The notes under the pieces: model-generated
Told to the model about the DNA's origin: nothing
What the model saw: only the letters and a program-made list of their open reading frames with translations
Databases searched by the model: none
Assembly (NCBI GenBank): GCA_963837485.1
Contig: CAWINP010000004.1
Span: 620,001-684,000 of the forward strand
Length of the DNA: 64,000 nucleotides
DNA from: Solirubrobacter sp963837485
GTDB lineage: Bacteria > Actinomycetota > Thermoleophilia > Solirubrobacterales > Solirubrobacteraceae
Reading direction: 5' to 3'
Shown here: positions 46,031 through 54,021 of the stretch, in pieces
Layout of the letters: each line of letters begins with the position of its first letter
Position numbering within the stretch: position 1 is the stretch's first letter
Translations under genes and position numbers: made by a program

Positions 46031-48127
46031 ATGGCGGCGATCACGGTCACTCCCCCACCATCTCGCGCCGCCGCCGTCCGCCGTTCTCGCCTCGTCCCGC
46101 CGCTGTGCGATCCCCAGGCGCCGCCACTGACGCTCCTGGTCGCCCCCGCGGGGTACGGCAAGACCACGCTGCTGCGCGACTGGGCGCGGCGCGACGAGCG
46201 CCCGTTCGCGTGGCTGGCGCTCGACGAGCGCGACAACGACCCGGGGCGGCTGCTCGGCGCGATCACCTGCGCCGTCGACAGGGTCCGGCCGCCGGGCGCG
46301 GACTCCGCCTACGTGCTCGTGCTCGACGACGCGCACGTGCTCGAGTCCGACGCGGTCCGGCAGGTGCTCTCCGCGCTTGCCGTCGACCTGCCGCCCGGGG
46401 CGGCGGTGGTGTTCGCGGCGCGGCGCCGGCCCGCGCTCCCGGTCGCGCGCCTGCGCGCGCAGCGCATGATCGCCGAGCTCGGTCCGCGCGAGCTGGCGCT
46501 GACGCGCACCGAGGCGATCGCGCTGTTCCGGCTCGCCGGGGTCGACTACGACGGCGCGGCCGTCGACATCTTGATGCGCCGCACGGAGGGCTGGCCGGTC
46601 GGCCTCTCGCTCGCCGCCCTGTGTCTCGGCGACCGCCCGTCGGCGGCGGCGGTCGCGCGCTTCGGCGGGCACGACCGGATGGTCGCCGACTACATCCGCG
46701 ACGAGGTCCTCGCCGGCCTGCCGGAGGCGCACGCGCGGTTCCTGCGCCGGACCTCGATCCTCGACACGCTGCACGGTCCGCTGTGCGACGCGGTGCTCGA
46801 GCGCACCGGCACGGCCGCGACGCTCGCCGAGCTCGCCGGCGGCGGCGCCATGCTCGTCCCGCTCGACCGCAGCGGCGAGCGGTACCGCCATCACCGCCTG
46901 CTCGCCGACGCCGTCTACGCGGAGCTGCGGCGCGGCGAGCCCGAGCGCGAGCGCGAGCTGCACAGCCGCGCGGCGCGCTGGCACACGGAGGCGGGCGACA
47001 TGGACCGCGCCCTGCACCACACGCTCGCGGCCGGCGACCTCGGCACGGCCGGCGAGCTCGTCTCGGCGCACGCCGGGCCGTGCATCGCGCACGGGCGCGA
47101 GGCGGAGCTCGGGCGCCGGCTGCAGGCGTTCAGCGAGGCGCAGCTGTCCGCGGACGCGGGGCTCTGCCTCGCCGCCGCCGGGCATCACCTCACGCGCGGG
47201 GAGGGGGACCTCGCCGAACACTGGGCTTCGCTGGCCGACGACCGCGTACCGGACGGCGTGCCGGCCGCGCTGCGCGCCGCGCTCGGGCGCGACGGGATCG
47301 CGCGCATGGGCGATGACGCGACGGCCGCGTCTGCGCTGCTCGGCGAGCGCAGCCCATGGCGCGCGGTGTGCTCGTTGACGGGCGGGGTCGCCGCGCACCT
47401 GAGCGGCGATCTCGAGCGCGCCGCCGTGCTGCTCGAAGACGGCGCCCGCCGCGCCGCGGTGCCCGCGCCCAACGTCCATGCGCTGTGCCTGACGCAGCTC
47501 GCGGTGCTCGCACTGGAGCGCGGCGACTGGGAGGAGGCGACCGAGCTCTCGGCGCGGGCGCGCGCCCAGGTGGATCGCCACGGCCTTGGCGACGACGCCA
47601 CGATGGCCGTCGTGTTCGCGGTCTCGGCGGTCGTCCGCGGTCACGGCTGGCGGGTCGACGACGCGCGCGCCGACGCCGCGGACGCCTCCCGCCTGCAGGC
47701 GCTGTTGACCGACTTCGCGCCGTGGTTCGAGATCGAGCTCGACATCATGCTCGCCCGCTCGTCGCTGCGCTTGAGCGACGTCAACGCGGCGCGCGAGGCG
47801 CTCGGCCGGGCGACGCGCGCGCTGCGCCGCGCCGGCGCCGCGCCGGTGCTCGAGCACTGGGTGCGCGAGACCGGCGACCAGCTCGACGCGTTCATCGCGC
47901 CCGGGACTGCGAGCGGGGACGCGCCGCAGCTGACGCCGGCCGAGCTGCGCATCCTGCGCTTCCTGCCGACGCACCTGTCGTTCCGGGAGATCGCGGAGCG
48001 AACGTTCGTGTCGGCCAACACGGTCAAGACGCAGGCCGGGACCGCCTACCGCAAGCTCGACGTCTCGTCGCGCTCGGAGGCGGTGGCGCGCGCGAGAGAG
48101 CTCGGGCTGCTCGACGCCGCGGCTTAG
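46031..48127 (+). CDS. LAL-type (MalT-like) LuxR-family ATPase regulator
   Basis: A 698-residue regulator. An N-terminal STAND-type NTPase has Walker A APAGYGKTTLL (38-48) and Walker B-like YVLVLDDAH, with GWPVGLSLAAL further on. A TPR-rich middle follows (RALHHTLAAGDLGTAGELV; LTQLAVLALERGDWEEATEL). A C-terminal LuxR helix-turn-helix is LTPAELRILRFLPTHLSFRE then FVSANTVKTQAGTAYRKLDV. The stretch between Walker A and B is shorter than in most MalT-like proteins. It presumably activates transcription when ATP and an inducer are bound. Start MAAITV; an ATG four codons upstream is possible. Confidence 0.88.
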   Translation: MAAITVTPPPSRAAAVRRSRLVPPLCDPQAPPLTLLVAPAGYGKTTLLRDWARRDERPFAWLALDERDNDPGRLLGAITCAVDRVRPPGADSAYVLVLDDAHVLESDAVRQVLSALAVDLPPGAAVVFAARRRPALPVARLRAQRMIAELGPRELALTRTEAIALFRLAGVDYDGAAVDILMRRTEGWPVGLSLAALCLGDRPSAAAVARFGGHDRMVADYIRDEVLAGLPEAHARFLRRTSILDTLHGPLCDAVLERTGTAATLAELAGGGAMLVPLDRSGERYRHHRLLADAVYAELRRGEPERERELHSRAARWHTEAGDMDRALHHTLAAGDLGTAGELVSAHAGPCIAHGREAELGRRLQAFSEAQLSADAGLCLAAAGHHLTRGEGDLAEHWASLADDRVPDGVPAALRAALGRDGIARMGDDATAASALLGERSPWRAVCSLTGGVAAHLSGDLERAAVLLEDGARRAAVPAPNVHALCLTQLAVLALERGDWEEATELSARARAQVDRHGLGDDATMAVVFAVSAVVRGHGWRVDDARADAADASRLQALLTDFAPWFEIELDIMLARSSLRLSDVNAAREALGRATRALRRAGAAPVLEHWVRETGDQLDAFIAPGTASGDAPQLTPAELRILRFLPTHLSFREIAERTFVSANTVKTQAGTAYRKLDVSSRSEAVARARELGLLDAAA

Positions 48128-48843
48128 GTGAACGCGTTCACGGCCCGCGCGACCACGAGCCCGAACAGCGCCAGCGCGACGGTCGACTGCACGAGCATCG
48201 CGTACTTGGCGCGGTGCGTGAGCGGCATCACGTCGGTCGGGCTGAACGCGGTCGCGTTCGTGAACCCGAGGTGCAGGTAGTCCAGGAACACCGGCCGCCA
48301 GCCGGCCGGAACCAGCTCCGGGCTCATCTGCTGCGTGAACGCGAAGTCGACCGGCACCTCGAGGCGCGTGCGGGCGCGCGGGCCGCCGCCGTCCATCAGC
48401 CAATACAGCAGCGCGAACGCGAGGTTGTTGCCCAGCCACACGATCGCGCCGGTGAGCAGGAGATCGCCGGCGTCCTTGCTCACCCCGACGCCGCGCACGA
48501 GGTCGGAGATCAGCACCCCGGTCGCCCACAGCGCGGCCGCCACGAGCAGGCCGACGAGGATCAGCGCGAGGCGGCGCAGGCGCCGGCGCTCGGCCGCGCT
48601 GGTCGGGTGGCTGGTGACCAGCACCACGAGCAGCAGCGCTTCCAACGCGGGCGTCAGCCAGGGCGCGCGGAACACGCCCTCCATGGGGATCGCGATCCGC
48701 ACGGTGACGTTGAGCGCCAGGAACCCGATCACCGCGGCCACGGGCGGCCACAGCGACTCGCCGATCGGCGGCGCCGCCGCCGGGGCATGGGCTTCGGTTA
48801 CCTGCACGGCCGCAGCCTGTCGCGCGACAGGAGGTGCCCGCAT
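48124..48843 (-). CDS. Membrane protein with channel-like C-terminal pore segment
   Basis: This 239-residue protein has about five hydrophobic helices. The last pair flanks a loop (FTNATAFSPTDVMPLTHRAK) that looks like the pore-loop position of two-helix K+ channels, but without the GYG/GFG filter; the arrangement also resembles DUF1345-type proteins. Ion transport is possible but unproven. It overlaps the LuxR ATPase stop by 4 nt and the next + strand gene at its start. Confidence 0.6.
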   Translation of the reverse strand: MRAPPVARQAAAVQVTEAHAPAAAPPIGESLWPPVAAVIGFLALNVTVRIAIPMEGVFRAPWLTPALEALLLVVLVTSHPTSAAERRRLRRLALILVGLLVAAALWATGVLISDLVRGVGVSKDAGDLLLTGAIVWLGNNLAFALLYWLMDGGGPRARTRLEVPVDFAFTQQMSPELVPAGWRPVFLDYLHLGFTNATAFSPTDVMPLTHRAKYAMLVQSTVALALFGLVVARAVNAFT

Positions 48844-49511
48844 CGTCCGAGTCGGATGAAGCCGGCCAAGCCGCCGTCGGCGAGGCTCCCGGGATGATCA
48901 CCGAGCGCCGACTCGAGCTGGTCGCGACCCTGCTGCTGGCGCTCGCCGCCGTCGCGACCGCGTGGGCCGCCTATCAGGCACGCCAGTGGACCGGGGAGCA
49001 GTCGGGCGGCTACAGCCGCGCGACGACCGCGCGGCTGACCGAGAACCGCGCCGCCGCGCTCGCCAACCGGCAGGTGCAGATCGACGTCGCCACGTTCATC
49101 CAATGGCTCGACGCCCGCGCCCGACACGAGAACGCGCTGGCGAGCTTCTACCGCGTGCGCTTCCGGCCCGAGCTTCAGCCCGCGTTCGCCGCCTGGCTCG
49201 CTGCCGAAGGCAAGGCCGGCGCGCCGGGGACGCCGTTCGAGCTGCCGCAGTACCGCCTGAAGGCGCAGGCGCAGGCCGACGCGCTCGACCGGACGGCCGC
49301 CGCGGCATCGCAGCAGGCCAAGGACGCCAACCAGCACGCCGACAACTTCATGCTCGCCGTCGTTCTCTTCGCCACGTCACTGTTCTTCGCGGGGATCAGC
49401 GGCAAGCTGCACGACACGCGGGCGCGAGCGGCCATCCTCGGCGTCGGCTGCGCGGTCTTCATCGTCGGCCTGATCTGGATCGCGACGCTGCCGGTCCAGC
49501 TCACGACCTAG
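48834..49511 (+). CDS. Hypothetical membrane protein, 225 aa
   Basis: Three hydrophobic helices (ATLLLALAAVATAWAAYQA; FMLAVVLFATSLFFAGISG; AAILGVGCAVFIVGLIWIA) enclose a long helical segment (70-150) rich in Ala, Arg and Gln. It resembles the DUF4337-like proteins found beside actinobacterial channels. The GTG at 48834 overlaps the divergent gene start by 10 nt; the ATG at 48894 (MITERRLELV) is a credible alternative. Its stop overlaps the convergent K+ channel by 11 nt. Confidence 0.65.
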   Translation: MPASSESDEAGQAAVGEAPGMITERRLELVATLLLALAAVATAWAAYQARQWTGEQSGGYSRATTARLTENRAAALANRQVQIDVATFIQWLDARARHENALASFYRVRFRPELQPAFAAWLAAEGKAGAPGTPFELPQYRLKAQAQADALDRTAAAASQQAKDANQHADNFMLAVVLFATSLFFAGISGKLHDTRARAAILGVGCAVFIVGLIWIATLPVQLTT

Positions 49512-50172
49512 CGCCGCGGCCGCCCGCGAAGCCGCCGACGAGCAGCCCGATCACGGTCACGAGATAGAGCTGCCCGAGCAGCATCTCGACGACCGCGAGC
49601 GCATGGCCGAACGGCGTCGCGGCCGTGAAGTCGCCGAACCCGGTCGTGGTCAGCACCGTGAAGCTGAAGTAGACGGTGTCGCCCTGCGAGACGTCTGGCT
49701 GGACGAAGTACGGCCGGCTGTCCACGGCGGCGACGAGCGCGATCACCCACGCGAACAGCAGCCCGACGGACAGGTAGATCGTCAACGCGCCGAGGACGGC
49801 GCGCAGGGTGATCCCGTGCTCCCGGATCAGCCGCAGGACGCCGCCGATCAGCGCGGCGGGGATCGCTGCCGCCAGCACGCCGCCGATCGCGAACGCGACG
49901 TCCTTGGAGATCACATGGCCGCCGATCAGGATCACGGCGGCGATCCCCGCGCCGGCGACGGCCAGCGCACGGGCGCGCCGGACCCCGGCTCGCGCGCGCG
50001 TCGTCGCGACGACGACCGTCAGCGCAAGGCCTTCGAGGCCGACCGCTACGGCGCGCGCCCAGGCAGCGTCCGGCGCCGCGATCTCGAACACCAGCAGCGC
50101 GAGCGTGAGGAGGAAGACCACCCCGTAGCGGAAGCCCGCCTCGCGCGAGGCCTGGGCCGCATCCCCGCTCAT
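49501..50172 (-). CDS. Two-pore-helix potassium channel family protein
   Basis: This 223-residue protein has about six hydrophobic helices; the last two frame the selectivity filter TTTGFGDF (TVLTTTGFGDFTAATPFGHA), the K+ channel signature with GFG for GYG. No RCK or cyclic-nucleotide domain follows. It should conduct K+ across the membrane. Its ATG lies in an ATGA overlap with the preceding 31-codon frame and in the loop of a 6-bp hairpin. It is the last gene of the zwf-GMC-ndh-cyd unit. Confidence 0.88.
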   Translation of the reverse strand: MSGDAAQASREAGFRYGVVFLLTLALLVFEIAAPDAAWARAVAVGLEGLALTVVVATTRARAGVRRARALAVAGAGIAAVILIGGHVISKDVAFAIGGVLAAAIPAALIGGVLRLIREHGITLRAVLGALTIYLSVGLLFAWVIALVAAVDSRPYFVQPDVSQGDTVYFSFTVLTTTGFGDFTAATPFGHALAVVEMLLGQLYLVTVIGLLVGGFAGGRGARS

Positions 50173-50178
50173 GCGGGG
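50163..50178 (-). promoter_or_regulatory. Hairpin presenting the K+ channel start codon
   Basis: CCCCGC and GCGGGG pair perfectly with ATGA as the four-base loop. The loop is the stop of the small frame and the start of the channel gene. Ribosomes finishing the small frame would melt it, which suits translational coupling. Confidence 0.55.
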
Positions 50179-50264
50179 ACGCACAGCGCGATCTGCAGGT
50201 CGGCCGGCAGGCGCTTCTGCAGGGCCTGCGATACGTCGACCTTGTCGTAGTCACGCGTGGACAT
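50169..50264 (-). CDS. Small protein, 31 aa, between cydB and K+ channel genes
   Basis: An ATG at 50264, inside the last codons of cydB, opens a frame of 31 codons beginning MSTRDYDKVDVSQALQKRLP and ending LQIALCVPA, with TGA at 50169-50171 overlapping the channel ATG. Both ends overlap neighbours, as expected of a coupled operon gene. It is not hydrophobic enough to be a CydX-type subunit. It could be a genuine small protein or only a coupling leader. Confidence 0.5.
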   Translation of the reverse strand: MSTRDYDKVDVSQALQKRLPADLQIALCVPA

Positions 50265-51291
50265 CGCGCCCCCGCGCGCGCGGTGCCGGAGCCTCCTCGA
50301 TCACGCTTCGCTGGGCGAGCGTGAACAGGAGTGCGATCGAGGGCACCACCAGCACGACCGCGGCGCCGAAGACGATCAGCACGGCGGTCAGGGTGGCGCT
50401 CGGGGCGGCGCCGGCGTCGATCGTCAGCGTCTGCGGAAGCAGGTACGGATGCTGCGCGACGCCCCAGCCCCAGACCATGGCGACGACGGCGGCGACCGCG
50501 AGCGGCCGGACGCCTCGCCGCACCCCGCGCCAGAGCAGCACGAGCACGGCCGCGCCGCAGACGACCGACAGGATGACCAGCGGCAGGGCGTCGCTCGTGA
50601 GGCCGTCGTAGACGAAGCGCGCGTCGGCGCGCAGCGCAAAGATCCCTGCGACGGCGAGCGCGCCGGCCACCACCGCGGCCGCGAGCGCGCGAGTCGTGAA
50701 GTAGCGCTCGAGGTCGGGCGCTTCCGCGCGGCGGGCGTCACTGACCAGGAACACCGCGGCGACGTATGCGGAGGTCGCCACGAACAGCGCGCCGATCACG
50801 AGCGAGAGCGGGTTCAACCAGCTCGTGACGGCGTCGCCGGCGGCGTTGCCGACGGGCACTCGGCCGCCGGCGATCGCCCCGACGACGGTGCCCATGAAGA
50901 ACGGCGTCAGCAGCGACGACAGGCCGAACAGCCGCTCGGCGAGTTGACGGCCCCTCAGGCGCCGCGCCGTCTTGTGGAACGCGAACCCCGCGCCACGCAG
51001 CACGATGCCGAACACCGCGAGGCTGAGCGGGATGAACAGCGTCGAGAAGATCGACCCGAACGCCTCCGAGAACCCGGTCCAGAGCACGACCAGGACGAAG
51101 ATCAGCCACACGTGGTTGGCCTCCCACACGGGGCCGATCGCCCAGTCGATCAGGTCTCTCGCGCGCCGGGCGCGGTCGCCACGGCCGGCGACCAGGCTCC
51201 AGAACCCGGCGCCGAAGTCCGCGCCGCCGAATACGGCGTACGCCGTCACGCCGACCCACAGCACCGCGGCGACGGCGTCGGCGGTGCTCAT
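50251..51291 (-). CDS. cydB: Cytochrome bd ubiquinol/menaquinol oxidase subunit II
   Basis: This 346-residue membrane protein has eight or nine helices. The N-terminal part has the CydB pattern AVFGGADFGAGFW and DWAIGPVWEANHVWLIFVLV, with GFSEAFGSIFSTLFIPL next. The C-terminus (LTAVLIVFGAAVVLVVPSIA) lacks the VLLYQGW motif of the common CydB type, so it belongs to a divergent subgroup. With CydA it oxidises quinol and reduces O2 to water with high affinity. The ATG overlaps the cydA stop by 4 nt. Confidence 0.9.
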   Translation of the reverse strand: MSTADAVAAVLWVGVTAYAVFGGADFGAGFWSLVAGRGDRARRARDLIDWAIGPVWEANHVWLIFVLVVLWTGFSEAFGSIFSTLFIPLSLAVFGIVLRGAGFAFHKTARRLRGRQLAERLFGLSSLLTPFFMGTVVGAIAGGRVPVGNAAGDAVTSWLNPLSLVIGALFVATSAYVAAVFLVSDARRAEAPDLERYFTTRALAAAVVAGALAVAGIFALRADARFVYDGLTSDALPLVILSVVCGAAVLVLLWRGVRRGVRPLAVAAVVAMVWGWGVAQHPYLLPQTLTIDAGAAPSATLTAVLIVFGAAVVLVVPSIALLFTLAQRSVIEEAPAPRARGRDVHA

Positions 51292-52670
51292 CGCAGCGCC
51301 TCGGCCGGCCCGTACGGCACCTCGGAGTCACGCTCGCCGGCCTCACGCCAGCGCCGCGACATCGCGCGCAGGACCAGCACGAGCGCGGTGCCGAGGACGA
51401 TGTAGAGCAAGATCACGATCGTGAACGTGACCCAGACGCCGCTCGCCTGCGTGACCGCGTCCTCGGTGCGCATGATGTTGTAGACGACCCAGGGCTGGCG
51501 ACCGACCTCGGTGACGATCCAGCCGCATTCGAGCGCCACGACGCCCGCCACACCCGATACGGCGACCGCGCGCAGGAACCATTTGGTCTGCGGGATGTCT
51601 CGCTTCCGCCACCAGGCGATCGCGAACCACAGCCCGAGCGCGATCATCGCGGAGCAGATGCCGACCATCGTGTCGAACGCCCAGTGCAGCATCGTGTTCG
51701 CCGGCGGGCGGTCGTCGGGCGGCACCGTGTCAAGCCCGGTGACCTGCGTGTCCGTGCTGAAGCCGACGAGGAAGGAGTCGAAGCCGGGGATCCCGATGCC
51801 GCCCTTGACGCCGTCGGGCGTGCAGCGCCCGTAGATGTACTCGGTCACGTGCGTCGCGGTCTGCTGCACGCACTCCATTCCGGCGAACTTGATCGGCTGA
51901 TCCTTGGCGATCGCGCGCGCCGCCGTGTCGCCCACCATGAACTGGATCGGCGTCGCGATGCAGGCGACCGTGAGCGGGATCAGCAGTCCGAGGCGGTGGT
52001 AGCGGTCGCGCCGGCCGCGCAGCATGCCGACGGCATAGATCGACGCGACGAGGAAGCCGGTGACCAGGTACGCCGCCAGGATCATGTGGGGCACCTCGTA
52101 CGGCACCGCCGGGTTGAAGATCACCTTCCACGGGTCGACGGCGGTCACGACGCCGCTCGTGGGCGAGAACCCCTGCGGCTGGTTCATCCACGAGTTGACC
52201 GCGACGACGGAGAACGCGCCGCCGAGCCCGGTGATCACGATCGGCACGCCGGCCCAGAAGTGCGTCCATGGGCGCAGGCGCCTCCAGCCGAAGATGTAGA
52301 TCGCGACGAAGATCGCCTCGAGGAAGAAGCAGATCCCCTCGACCGCGAACAGGACGCCGAACACCCGGCCGAAGCGTCCGGTGAACTCCGGCCAGAGCAG
52401 GCCGAACTCGAACGAGATCACGGTGCCGGTGACCGCGCCGACCGCGAACGTCACGGCCACCACGTGCGACCAGCGGCGGGCGAGCAGAAGCGCGTCGGGG
52501 TCGTTGTGGCGCAGGCCGCGATAGTTGGCGATCAGCATGATCGCCGGGAACGCCACCCCCGCGGACGCGAGGATGATGTGAAACCCGAGCGTGAACGCCA
52601 TCTGGCTGCGCGCCGGCGCGAGCGTCGACGCCAGGGGGAGCAGGTGCGCGACGTACCCGGTCACGGCCAC
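51288..52670 (-). CDS. cydA: Cytochrome bd oxidase subunit I
   Basis: This 460-residue protein carries the heme groups. Visible are the heme b595 ligand region (FTLGFHIILAS, His31), the acidic pair in FAVEGICFFLEAIFV on the proton path, and the Q-loop region after MNQPQGF, short as in non-enterobacterial enzymes. GWIVTEVGRQPWVVY near the C-terminus is the conserved quinol-site segment. The start is GTG (52670); a later ATG (MAFTLGFHI) would lose part of helix 1. It forms the terminal oxidase with CydB. Confidence 0.93.
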   Translation of the reverse strand: MAVTGYVAHLLPLASTLAPARSQMAFTLGFHIILASAGVAFPAIMLIANYRGLRHNDPDALLLARRWSHVVAVTFAVGAVTGTVISFEFGLLWPEFTGRFGRVFGVLFAVEGICFFLEAIFVAIYIFGWRRLRPWTHFWAGVPIVITGLGGAFSVVAVNSWMNQPQGFSPTSGVVTAVDPWKVIFNPAVPYEVPHMILAAYLVTGFLVASIYAVGMLRGRRDRYHRLGLLIPLTVACIATPIQFMVGDTAARAIAKDQPIKFAGMECVQQTATHVTEYIYGRCTPDGVKGGIGIPGFDSFLVGFSTDTQVTGLDTVPPDDRPPANTMLHWAFDTMVGICSAMIALGLWFAIAWWRKRDIPQTKWFLRAVAVSGVAGVVALECGWIVTEVGRQPWVVYNIMRTEDAVTQASGVWVTFTIVILLYIVLGTALVLVLRAMSRRWREAGERDSEVPYGPAEALR

Positions 52671-52701
52671 GCCATCGTGGGCGCCGTCTCCAGCGACTTG
52701 C

Positions 52702-54021
52702 TCATCGGTGTGTCTCGACTCCGGCGGTTGCGAGCTCGGCGTCCTCCCCCCAATCGATGCGAGCCGCGTCGGTGCGGTCGAGCACCTGCGGTCCGCGCTG
52801 CTTGGAGAAGTTGTCCCAGGCCCAGGCGATGAACGCGTCGATGCGGTTGCGCACGCCGGTCATCAGCGCGGCGTGGACGCCCAGCCAGGCGGAGAACGCG
52901 ATCGGCCCGTGCAGCTCGTGGCGATGCGCGCCGACCTCGGCGATCGCGGCGCCGCGGCCGATCATGGCCATGATGCCCTTGTCGTGGTAATGGAAGCTCT
53001 TGCGCGGCTTGCCGCGAAGGTCGGCGACCAGGTTGTCGGCCGCCCATTCGCCGCTCTGCAGCGCCACGGAGCCGAGCTGCGGGTGCGTCGCGCCGTCGGG
53101 GCTCGGGATGTTGGCCACGTCCCCGATCGCGTAGACGCCCGGCGCGCCCTCGACGCTGAGGTCGGGCTGGACGTCGATCCGTCCCCCGCGGCCCAGCGGC
53201 ACGCCGGCCGCGCCGGCCAGCGCGGGCGCTTTGATCCCGCCGCCCCAGATCACGCAGCGGGTTCGGATCGTCGTCCCGTCGGCGAGCGTCACGTGCCCGG
53301 GCCCGATTTCCGTGACCGCGGTGCCCAGGTGCAGGCGCACGCCCTTGCGCCCGAGCACCTTGGCTGCGTAGTCGTGAGCGTCGTCGGAGAACGCCCCGAG
53401 CAGCGTGTGGCCGAGGTCGACGACGTGAATCTGCGCGGCCGTGACCGCGAGCTGGTGGTACTCGGCGGCCATCGTCTGATGGATCAGGTCGGCGAGCGCG
53501 CCGGCCATCTCGATGCCGGTCGGGCCGCCTCCGACGATGACGAAGTTCAGCGCGCCCTGGTCGAGCAGCGCCGGGTCGCGGTCGGCGTCCTCGAACACGC
53601 CGATGATGCGAGAGCGCAGCCGGTGCGCGTCGTCGAGGCAATACAGCGGGAAGGCGTGCCGGTCGGCCCCGGGCGTGCGGAAGAAGTTCGGCTGCGAGCC
53701 GGCCGCGAGGACGATCGCGTCACCGGCGAAGCGGTCGCCGCCGGTCGTCATCACGGTGTGCGTGGCGGGATCTACGGACGCCGCCTCGGCGAGCTTGACG
53801 TCGACGTTCGGATGGTCGGCGAAGAGCTTGCGCAGTGAGAAGGCGACGTCGCTCGGCGCAAGCTGGGACGTCGCCACCTGGTAGAGCAGCGGCTGGAACT
53901 GGTGGTAGTTGTTGCGGTCGATCAGCGTGACGTGCACGTCGTCGTGACGCGCGAGCCGCCGCGCGCAGCCGACGCCTGCGAAGCCGCCGCCGACGACGAT
54001 GACATGGAGCTCATCCGACAT
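52702..54021 (-). CDS. ndh: Type II NADH:quinone oxidoreductase (NDH-2)
   Basis: This 439-residue flavoprotein has two Rossmann motifs: VIVVGGGFAGVGCARRL for FAD and FVIVGGGPTGIEMAGALAD for NADH. NDH-2-specific segments are NNYHQFQPLLYQVATSQL and GVYAIGDVANIP. It transfers electrons from NADH to the quinone pool without pumping protons. Its start overlaps the GMC gene end by 11 nt, and cydA follows after 31 nt, so NADH oxidation and quinol oxidation are encoded together. Confidence 0.92.
   Translation of the reverse strand: MSDELHVIVVGGGFAGVGCARRLARHDDVHVTLIDRNNYHQFQPLLYQVATSQLAPSDVAFSLRKLFADHPNVDVKLAEAASVDPATHTVMTTGGDRFAGDAIVLAAGSQPNFFRTPGADRHAFPLYCLDDAHRLRSRIIGVFEDADRDPALLDQGALNFVIVGGGPTGIEMAGALADLIHQTMAAEYHQLAVTAAQIHVVDLGHTLLGAFSDDAHDYAAKVLGRKGVRLHLGTAVTEIGPGHVTLADGTTIRTRCVIWGGGIKAPALAGAAGVPLGRGGRIDVQPDLSVEGAPGVYAIGDVANIPSPDGATHPQLGSVALQSGEWAADNLVADLRGKPRKSFHYHDKGIMAMIGRGAAIAEVGAHRHELHGPIAFSAWLGVHAALMTGVRNRIDAFIAWAWDNFSKQRGPQVLDRTDAARIDWGEDAELATAGVETHR

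Noticed and set aside
45803..48901. Minus-strand open frame of 1032 codons over the LuxR ATPase gene
   Set aside because: The plus-strand gene has Walker and LuxR motifs; the opposite frame is Arg/Ala/Gly-rich without domains.
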